Assembly (NCBI GenBank): GCA_951812925.1
Contig: OX638368.1
Coordinates: forward strand, 129,045,309 to 129,109,308
Source of the DNA: Calliopum simillimum
Lineage: Eukaryota > Arthropoda > Insecta > Diptera > Lauxaniidae
Direction: 5' to 3'
DNA: 64,000 nt
Shown: positions 55,854 through 64,000 of the stretch, one piece after another
How positions within the stretch are numbered: the first letter of the stretch is position 1
Layout: each line of letters opens with the position of its first letter
Notes under the pieces: generated by a model
Told to the model about the DNA's origin: nothing
What the model saw: the letters and a program-made list of their open reading frames with translations, nothing else
Databases searched by the model: none
Made by a program: the position numbers and the translations under genes

Positions 55854-57111
55854 GTTCTTAGAAGTTTTAGTTCAACGCAACTAAAATCGAAAATTTCTGG
55901 CCAAATTTAAGCAAAATGTTAAGTTTTTGAGATGGTCATCAAAGATAATACTTTTACATACTGGTCTAAATAAGTATCGTATAAAAAACATGTGACTAAT
56001 TCTTCTTACAAAAAAAAAACAATTTACAACAACCAACAACAACCAGCAACAAGCAAAATATAATTTGCCATGAATAAAAAATATGTGGAGTTAATTTATG
56101 TTATTAAACCTATAAAGTATTTATTATGTATTTGAGTTAGTATATTGCAGTCTGAAAAAGCGTTATATAAACCGACTTACTAAAGAAGTTCTAAAAAATA
56201 TGAAATCCAAAGCCAACAGAAAAGAAAAAAAGACTGATATGTTCTAGACGTAGAGTATTGAAAATTTAAAATTAGCTTTTTTATCACATATCTTCTAATT
56301 AGGGTATTGAATCCCACTAATTTACTGAGGCTTTTGTTTTACAATTCAGGAAATTTAAAAAAAAATTATAAAATATTATGGCATTATAAATCGTTTAGAA
56401 AATACAAAAAGCTGCGGGATCTTTACTTATGCTCAGATTTTAGAAGAAAGTTTCAGTATTAAACTCCCTATTAATGAGTTAATAACACTATCTTTACCTC
56501 GAAATTGAGTAAGGTCATTATCTACAAATTAATAACTATCATTTTTTTTATAGTATTTCAAAAGTTTTAATATTGCTTTTCTTGTTAAAAAAACAAATCA
56601 AGGTTCAAGAGACAATTTACTTTTTAGTCAGATGATAAGAATATATCACTGTTATTTAAAGAAATAAAATTTTAACTTTTTTAAAACAAGAAAATTTAAG
56701 TTAATTAAAAAAAACTTATTTTTTTAACTTTTATTTAAACAAACCATCTCACATATTTAAGTGTGTACTAATTACTTTTCAATACCAGTATAAATCTAAA
56801 ATTTCCGAAATTTTCATATATCGATACGTCCAAAGTAAAAGTTGGTATCTCGAAAATCATAGTTTTTAGTTATGAGTATTTTTGAATTTTAACTTTTTTT
56901 TTTATGAAAACCCATATAAATAAAATTTCGGTTGTGGCTACAAAAATAGCTCACAGCCCTACAAATTTCAAGCTAGATATATCAAAATTTGAGACAAGAT
57001 GGAACCAAATATGCAAATTTCGAAAAACGCTGTCCCGTAAAAAGTTGGTAACTTGAGTTACCAACTCTGACGTTGGATGTATCGATATAAGTATACATAT
57101 ATAAATATTTA
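55854..57111. other. intergenic with old inverted repeat
   Basis: No gene. 56815-57095 contains 'cgatacgtcc-aa-gt' mirrored by 'ttggatgtatcgatat', and shares phrases with 16340-16620. Confidence 0.4.
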
Positions 57112-57280
57112 GGTGGGCCAATTTGCAAGCCAACCTTGGCTACCCCTTATGTGAAAGTTCATTGAATTCTAAGAATAAATGCCCAGGAAACCGTACCTCC
57201 ACATTAAAAATTAGTTCGGCGCATTTTCGATCGAAAATTTTACCGATTATTATCACCAACTTTCAAAATAAATATTTCTA

Positions 57281-58555
57281 TTGGGTGTACAACTTAAAAA
57301 CCGGAATTTGACGGTGGATGTCCGTACTAACAAATATCGTGAAAGCTCGAACTTTATATATATGTCATTTTGAAGGTACATTTGACAGCTGTCAAAATCA
57401 GTCAACAAAACAATTTTATCTTGTGTGCATCATTATTATTTTTCACGATGAATAACTTCGAAAATTTGAGAAAAAGACAGCATTTGCGGGAGGTTCTTTT
57501 GGGTCATTTTTTTGCAAAGAAAACTGCTGCGGAAAGTCATAGTTTGCTTGTAGAAGTTTATGGCGACGATGCTTTAGGAAAAACACAGTGTTTTGAATGG
57601 TTTAAACGCTTCAAAAGTGTCGATTTTGACATCAAAGACAAAGAACGCCCAGGACAGCCATAAAAGTATGAAGACGAAGAATTAGAGAAGCTACTCGATG
57701 AGGATTCGTGTCAAACACAAGACGAGCTTGCCAAATCGTTGGGAGTGACTCAGCAAGCCATTTCGAAACGTTTGAAAGCCGCCGAATACATTCAGAAGCA
57801 AGGTAATTGAGTTGAAGCCGACAGACGTTGAACGGCGCTTCTGTATGTCTGAAATGCTGCTTGAGCGCCATAAAAACAAATCATTTTTGCATCGGATTGT
57901 GACTGGGGATGAAAAATGGATCCATTATGACAATCCCAAGCGCAAAAAGTCATACGTGAAACCCGGCCAACCAGCCAAATCAACCTCGAAGCCAAATATC
58001 CATGGCGCCAAGGTTATGCTGTGTATTTGGTGGGATCAGAAGAGGCCGTTATATTATGAGTTGTTGAAATCGGGCCAGACAATCACAGGTGACCTGTACC
58101 AAACACAAATAATACGTTTGAAGCGTGCCATCATCGAAAAACGCCCGGAAAATGCGACCATACACGAAGCAATAATTTTTCATCATGACAACGCTCGGCC
58201 GCATGTTGCAAGACCCGTGAAAAACTATTTGGAAAATAGTGGATGGGAAGTTTTGGCTCACCCGCCTTATAGTCCGGACCTTGCTCCGTCTGACTTTCAT
58301 TTATTTCGCTCGATGCAAAACGCCCTCACCGGAATACGCTTCACATCAGAGCAAGGCATCCGAAATTGGATAGATTCATTTTTAGCCGCCAAGCCGGCGC
58401 AACTTTTTTGGGATGGAATTCATAAACTGCCTGAAAGATGGGGAAATGTTGTAGCTTTCAATGGACAATACTTTGAATAAAATATATTGTAACATTTTTC
58501 CACAATAAAGCATCAAATTTCGCTAAAAAATTCCGGTTTTTAAGTTGTACACCAA
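57281..58555 (+). mobile_element. near full-length mariner, mauritiana/Mos1-like
   Basis: TA target duplication (57279-57280 and 58556-58557). Inverted ends begin TTGGGTGTACAACTTAAAAA on the left and TTGGTGTACAACTTAAAAAC (inverse) on the right. Length is 1,275 bp, the usual mariner size. The transposase inside is broken in two places. Confidence 0.9.
57448..58480 (+). pseudogene. mariner transposase (DD34D), one stop and one frameshift
   Basis: It starts MNNFENLRKRQHLREVLLGH and continues with the WFKRFKS and DKERPGQP motifs to an in-frame TAA at 57661. The same frame resumes (KYEDEELEKLL, the second helix-turn-helix). Near 57805-57815 about 11 bases of the WVPxEL region are missing and the frame shifts. 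The new frame runs unbroken to 58480. All three catalytic Asp residues can be seen: VTGDEKW, FHHDNARPH and LAPSDFHLF, the last two 34 residues apart. The end HKLPERWGNVVA...GQYFE is typical of the Mos1-like (mauritiana) group. Two lesions in an otherwise well-kept gene suggest fairly recent inactivation. Confidence 0.88.
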
Positions 58556-58908
58556 TATATGAATTTTTTAAACAAAACACCAACCTAGACTGCCGAATCT
58601 GACATTCATATTTTTTTTTTTTTCAAGGCGCCATCTCTTGGCAGTTTTGGGAACTAAATTGGCAGTTTTTCTTATTTTACTTATGAAACAAACTACCATC
58701 GTTTATTTTGAAAGTGGGTCATAATAATCAGCTAGTTGACCGATAACAATTTTTTAAATAAAAAAATAAATATTAAATGCTAGGTAAAATCTAAAGTTTA
58801 CCGAAAAGGTATTATTCCTTTGGCATTCATTCTTAGAATTGAATGAACTTTTCACATAGGGCGGTAGTCGAGGTCGGTAAAATTTCATCAATACAATTTG
58901 GCCCACCC

Positions 58909-60441
58909 TAGTAAATATATATACTTTTATTTATGTTCGTTAATTATTGCATTTTTAATTATCTGAGCTCTAGACATCAGACAAAATTGAACCATCCAGA
59001 TGAATACAGAACACATAACAACCCTTCTGTTGACCTAAATACCTTTCATTTCGGAATTTGGGGCACAACAGATTATTAATTTCAAACATTTGAATTTTTT
59101 CGGCCCATCCTTATACTAAGTACAGAATCTTTCTATTGTATCTATGCACATTAGACCGTACCACCTTACAGGTAAAAAAAAGTCCACCGTACACTCGAAT
59201 CCGAAACATTTGTGCAAGGCAATTCCGAAAAAAAAAAAGTTTTTTTTTTGAGCGAACGTTAGGACATTTTTGTCATATCTTCGGTATTTACAGTCCTATC
59301 TAAATGTTTGATATATCAATACTTATGTCTCTAAGACTTCTATATTTTTGGTCTGAAGGTCAGTGGCACCAAGCACTCCATTCTAGTACTGATCCACGAG
59401 AGCTAAGTTCCTACGTTCCTATTGTCCTTTTTTTCAACATTTGACATTTCAAACAGTATAAAAATAAATAAAAAAAGGATCTTGTATGGTTTTAGGAGGC
59501 GATTTTTGTTCTTGATACATCCTGTTTTCCATATTTTGTACTGAGGTTTTAGATTCGCTAAAGCTTCTTCAATTTCAACAATTTGAGTTGAATTTTATAA
59601 TTTCTTATGGGTTTCAATTCTATAAAGTGCCCTTGGCACCTTAGGGTGGTAGAAACTGAGATAATGAGTACCACTAAGCGAAGAAAATATTTGAGATAAA
59701 TTACTTCTATCAATAAATATAGTGATTGTTTACAAAATTTTTAACTTCCAATATCTTAAAAACCATATAATATTATATTATGAATGCTGTATAGTTCTGA
59801 TAAGATAAATATTAGCTTTTTGTTATTTACGACATTTAAGCATTACAATTATTATTACATATATGGTAGTTTTGATGATCAATTCGGTAATTCTTGATCA
59901 GTTAAAATTTTTTCTATACACAATGGTGATGGAGACGTCGAAATTGGATGGACTCGTTCGAACAATACATTGTATGTGGTTCATTTAGTACTTGGATAAA
60001 ATTTTGTGAACATGTTTGATTTAATAAAGCCATAATGTTTTATAGTAGTTGCTTAATGTTCCAAACAACCATTTCAATGAGATTTCCAATATTCATATTC
60101 AAGAGATATTAAAAGTTATAATAAGTACTTAATCGTTTTTATATAAATTTATATACATAGGTCTTTAGAATAAAGTTCACACCATATTATAGTATTTACT
60201 ACATACAATTTTCGGAAAAATTTTTCCTTGTAAAAAAAAATATTATTTCACTCTTAAACGAAAAAATAAAAAAAATAACATTTTTATTTAAAATTCTTAT
60301 ATTAAATTAGTTACAGTCATAAAAAAGATTGTTGAGAAGAAATAATAAATTTGTTGAGCATTAAAATCTCAAGATTATATTCATAAAAAGGTCTCATTTA
60401 TTATTTGTGTTTATTTATTTTTAAAAGTATTCATTGAACCC
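58909..60441. other. intergenic and 3' flank of the 60.4-kb protease
   Basis: Holds the left member of an inverted repeat pair (59142-59287). Otherwise AT-rich with no gene. AATAAA on the minus strand near 60411-60420 is a candidate polyadenylation signal. Confidence 0.45.
59142..59287 (+). repeat. inverted repeat pair flanking the last protease, left member
   Basis: 'ctatgcacattagaccgtaccac' through 'aagtccaccg', an A/T run, 'gagcgaacgtta' and 'catatcttcgg' appears in inverse at 62005-62152. The copies are diverged. Confidence 0.6.
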
Positions 60442-61269
60442 TTAGACTCTTAGTTTAGTGCACCGACTCCGCGACAATTCAATCCAATCTTGGTAATAAA
60501 CCACACTTGCATGCATATCAGGCTTTCCATTTGCACATGGTGAGCCCCAATTTACCAAACCTACAAGTTTTCCATTATGAACCAATGGCCCACCTGAGTC
60601 ACCATTACAAGCACCTTCACCAGCACGTGTTAATGTACAAATATGACCAACATCAATACCAGGATCATTATCCCAGGCTTTTTTACACTCACTATGCGAC
60701 ACATAAGTCAGATCAATTGTTTGCAACTCTTCTACTGGTGCCGTATTCAAATTTATGCTACCCCAACCGGTAAGTGTTAGAACATCGCCTGGTTGTAATT
60801 CTTCTGTTGCCAGTTCGATTTTTTGAGTACGATTATTAAATTCAATTGGTGCATTTAAGCGCACTATTCCAATATCATTATGATACATCGATGGTATATC
60901 ATACATGCAATGCGTTATAGCCAATTCCGGTCGAAATATCACTCCGCCCTTCTTCCAATTATTGGTGCCGACATGTATACGTAAATCGTTAATATGAAAG
61001 TCGAGAATACAATGACCAGCTGTTAGCACCCATTGTGAATCGATTATTACACCTCCGCATATATGTGAACCCCAAATAGTTTGAATGGATACTTGGTAGG
61101 GAGCTGCACCTTCTTCGGCCACATCTCCACCCACAATACGATTATCGATGACTGTTTTATGACTGGATACGGTATCGTATTTATGATGTACACGTTTAGC
61201 TGGAATCAATTGCTGGCAAAAGCTGGATATCACGAGCACAATGACGAGCAAATGCATAGATGGCGACAT
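60442..61269 (-). CDS. secreted S1A serine protease with Asn at position 192
   Basis: 275 residues from the ATG at 61269. An in-frame ATG at 61302 is only about 20 bases past the TATA box, at or before the expected transcript start, so the inner Met that begins the hydrophobic signal peptide is preferred. A third Met follows four codons later. Signal peptide about 1-24, propeptide, activation at R44|IVGG. The triad is His86 (TAGHC), Asp132 (HNDIGIV) and Ser225 (GDSGGP). Gly219 and Asp251 are at the 189/226 positions, and residue 192 is Asn222. Loop Cys121 (HCMYD) and Cys270 are kept. It is the most remote member, 9 kb from its neighbour, and has its own TATA box. Role as digestive protease inferred. 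Confidence 0.9.
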   Translation of the reverse strand: MSPSMHLLVIVLVISSFCQQLIPAKRVHHKYDTVSSHKTVIDNRIVGGDVAEEGAAPYQVSIQTIWGSHICGGVIIDSQWVLTAGHCILDFHINDLRIHVGTNNWKKGGVIFRPELAITHCMYDIPSMYHNDIGIVRLNAPIEFNNRTQKIELATEELQPGDVLTLTGWGSINLNTAPVEELQTIDLTYVSHSECKKAWDNDPGIDVGHICTLTRAGEGACNGDSGGPLVHNGKLVGLVNWGSPCANGKPDMHASVVYYQDWIELSRSRCTKLRV

Positions 61270-61313
61270 GGTCACAATTAAATAATAACTTTTAATGGTC
61301 ATTGTTTTGCACC

Positions 61314-61325
61314 TTTATATATAGC
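61314..61325 (-). promoter_or_regulatory. TATA box of the 60.4-kb protease
   Basis: CTATATATAAAG on the minus strand. Transcription is expected about 30 bases downstream, near 61294, leaving a leader of about 25 bases before the ATG at 61269. This decides the start call. Confidence 0.75.
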
Positions 61326-62004
61326 CCATAAATATCGCTCCATTAATATGGCGATATCAGCGCGTTCTTGTTTCAGTTTTATATTCTATTCGTAGTTTTT
61401 TGTGTTACCCATTGAATGACGGACATTTTTAAATTTATTTTGTGTTATTTCGTTTCTTTGTTAAAGTTATAAAAATTCAATTTAATATTTTTTTGGATTG
61501 TTAATGTACAATTTGGAATTTTCCATTATGCCGCCTTTGAATTTTTGTTGTTGTATTTATTGTCCAGAATACATCATAAATTGTTATTGCTCCATAAAAG
61601 AAAAGGAACATGAGCCTTATTATCAAAAATAATATATTGACCAACAAAGTTTTTTTTTGCAATAAAAGAACTATTAGTAATCGCCAAAATGACTGATTTG
61701 TAGGTAGAAATTTTGCATCTGCGGAGAAAGAGATAATTTTGTGAAAAGTTCTGGCTTTAAGTATTTTTAGCAAAACTGAAAAAATTGTATTTATATAAAT
61801 ATGTTTATATGTGAAGCGGTCCAACAAAACCATGCTTAACTTGCAATAGGTCTACACTGAGTATTTAATCTCCCTGAGTAGAGATAAAGTTATCCAACGA
61901 TACACATCCATACCGCTCGAAAATGTTACAAACTGATAAAGTTATGGAATTTTGAATTCTGTATTTTAAAAGAGGTAATTCTGTTTAAACTTTGGAAATG
62001 TTCG
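61326..62004. other. upstream/intergenic DNA of the 60.4-kb protease
   Basis: No gene or repeat recognised. The ORF at 61501-61833 is A/T-rich and shows no motif. Confidence 0.4.
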
Positions 62005-62152
62005 GATGCCGAAGATATGATGAAAAGTGTTAATAGGCGACCCCTACGTTCGGTCAAAAAAAAAAAAAATTTCCGTATTTCCTCGCAAAAGTGCATGGTT
62101 TCCGAGGCGGTGCGGTGGACTTCTTTTTTGTGATACGGTCTAATGTACATAG
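62005..62152 (-). repeat. inverted repeat pair flanking the last protease, right member
   Basis: Inverse of 59142-59287 (see there): 'gccgaagatatgatg', 'acgttcggtc', 'ggtggacttctt' and 'tacggtctaatgtacatag'. Confidence 0.6.
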
Positions 62153-64000
62153 CCACAAATTGAAAAAAGTAAAATAAAAAAACGTCGGAATTTTTCTGAG
62201 AACATTTTTTCATATTAGTTAAAATCAAAGATCACAGACGTCTTGTTTGTTTAACGTGAAGGTCCAGTATAATGAGGGATGGTGCAACCCTCAAAACGGC
62301 AATGGGCTTATGATGGATATCATTTTTAGAACCATGCGATTAGGTACGAGTTCACTCCAATGGTGTGAAGGTTAGGACTATTCAAGCCCCAGTCATTCTT
62401 TGGGTCATGGCACCTATTCGCAATGCAATTCCACATTGAGCTAATACACTTCGGGTGATTATAGGTCTAAGCCATAGCAACCATGGTTTTCTCCGATGGC
62501 CCAACTAAATAGTCGGTGGAAAGACCCAGCCAACTTGGAGCTACGGACTTCCATTGTACCAGAAGAATCTGCGGTCAGACTTGTAGCCGCAAAACTGCTG
62601 CCAGTATAGCTCTGACCAGCCTGAAACTGTCGAATTGCCACGAATTGTGGAAACACGTTACTTGGTGTTATTCTATCCTCAAGAATGCTCACATTTTCCA
62701 GGGAGAGGTAGGCCTATCCAAGATTGTATAAGTAACGTTAAAATGTACGACACCAATTCTTATGGATCATGGGAACGCATGCGGATTTCTCAGAAAAAAC
62801 GCGCGGTATCTGGTCTTGGATTTTTTATGCAAGTTTCAGTATTATGGATATTGGGAATGCGTTGCCAAGTTCGGACTTCTCAGAGAAAAGTCCTGTATTG
62901 GATTGTTTGAGCGTACCATATGCGTAACGCGACACTAAGAGATTATAGAGAATCATTCCCCATTTTCTCCTGCATTAGCAGAAAGGGGCTAGCTCAAGGC
63001 GGCAGCAAGCTGCTTGAGCTATAGATAAATTTGAGAATAATGTCTTCATCCCGCAACTTCTCAAGCTTCCGTAATTTGCATCCTAACCAACAATTCACTC
63101 CTCATATTTTGGGCGGCAGAAAGTTTGGGAGGAAACAGATCTCACACCCCTCTTTTCTGGGTGATGTAAGAATGGAGCAAGCCCTCAACCACCACCCCAC
63201 TTAGACCATGCACCATATTGGCCTTGATTATGACCCACTATTATCAACATCATAATGCTTACGTAGCGGAAGACGATGGATATCGTCCACCACCCAATCG
63301 ATCATGCACGATTTTGTCCTCATTGCGACCACACAGTCAGTAATTTTAACACTCAGGTCTTCCATCACCCCACTACGACCATGCACCATATTGCCCTTCA
63401 TTGCAACCACAACTTTTTGAGACCACGGCGAATGTGATTGAATGGAACTGCGGAGTGTTTTCACAATATAAATGGTTGTAAATTTTAATTAAGAAAAGGT
63501 CTTTGAAGATGATGTTGCGTAAAAAAATTTCCTAACATTTTATTTGGTTTTTAGCTAAAGTTGGACGATACCTCTTCCATTTTTTAGTTCGTCGGTTCTA
63601 TAGCAACTTTTTGCATAAATCTTTGGTTTAATAATGTCGTAGCTTCAATTCATTTGTATCTACGGCACATTCTAGGTAAAGTTTTCAGAAAAGAATAATA
63701 GTCTCAAATTGCATTGATTCCTACCCTTAAAATAGAGGAGAACAAGAAGACAGCCAGAGACAATTGATAAAAGCATGTCATCAAACACCAGATCACCTGC
63801 TACGACCAAATAAATCCTGTATATATAGAGTATACAAAATTTCCAAAACAAATGAAATCATTGGAAATTCCAAAATAAACCAATATTTCTGCTTTAATGA
63901 ACTGTTTACACTTTTGTTAAGTCAGAATAATTTTATAATTAATTTTTATAGAAAACCTTATGATTTGTAAGAAATCTTATCTGTGGATATTATCAAAATA
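62153..64000. other. unassigned, less AT-rich, repeat-like DNA
   Basis: No gene could be supported. 62270-62960 is more GC-rich than its surroundings and may be a decayed transposon, but no domain was recognised. A hairpin (TAGCTCAAG/CTTGAGCTA) lies at 62988-63024. The window ends in AT-rich DNA without motifs. Confidence 0.4.
63195..63420. repeat. degenerate three-unit tandem repeat
   Basis: The phrase 'ccaccaccc...gaccatgcaccatattg-ccttcatt-gacc' occurs at about 63203, 63300 and 63377 with changes. Spacing is 80-100 bp. Confidence 0.55.

Larger units (their letters stand above)
57112..58908. mobile_element. TIR element (about 70-bp ends) carrying a nested mariner
   Basis: The left end GGTGGGCCAATTTG... 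and right end (inverse of GGGTGGGCCAAATTG) share about 70 bases including CCTTATGTGAAAGTTCATTG and 'ctaagaat-aatgcc'. TA dinucleotides flank both ends (57110-57111, 58909-58910). Without the mariner (57281-58555) it is about 520 bp and non-coding. Confidence 0.7.

Noticed and set aside
62459..63464. Possible retroelement ORF in the GC-richer end region
   Set aside because: Some phrases recall retroelement C-termini, but no catalytic or Cys motif could be confirmed in any frame.

Overview
This window is AT-rich, repeat-laden nuclear DNA from a fly, most likely a higher dipteran. The evidence is a cluster of intronless secreted trypsin-fold proteases of the type known in Drosophila (the CG17475/CG31265-like group), TATA plus CAGT-type initiator promoters, mariner and hAT-type transposons, and a dispersed repeat with the layout of the dipteran 'mini-me' element. 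The dipteran family cannot be fixed from sequence alone. There are no bacterial or viral genes.

Layout. Positions 1-26 kb hold no convincing host gene. They hold a hAT-type MITE, tRNA-derived SINE-like pieces, large foldback (palindromic) elements, an internally deleted mariner inserted in a foldback, and a deeply nested repeat block at about 19-26 kb. From 26.2 to 61.3 kb eight S1A serine protease genes all lie on the minus strand (CDS ends at 26.2, 29.9, 32.3, 38.1, 40.8, 44.0, 49.6 and 60.4 kb). They are separated by mini-me copies, foldbacks, a non-LTR retrotransposon relic, a G/C-ended MITE and a near full-length but broken mariner nested in another TIR element. The last 2.7 kb is unassigned repeat-like DNA.

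Genes together. All eight proteases are complete secreted zymogens with a signal peptide, a short propeptide, an Arg|Ile/Val activation site and an intact His-Asp-Ser triad. Nearly all the variation is in substrate-contact positions. The S1 pocket pairs Gly at chymotrypsin position 189 with Asp at 226, the arrangement known from crab collagenase (brachyurin), not trypsin Asp189 or chymotrypsin Ser189. A Cys in the HCNY-like loop and a C-terminal Cys occur in all eight and may form an extra disulfide. A role as digestive (midgut) proteases is inferred from family, not shown. The genes at 29.9 and 32.3 kb are a recent tandem duplication.

I found no clearly new molecular system. The most interesting items are the S1-pocket architecture and loop divergence of the protease array, the shared promoter block, the four-level nested foldback region with a recurring 16-base motif, and a mariner deletion derivative that keeps an intact DNA-binding-domain ORF.
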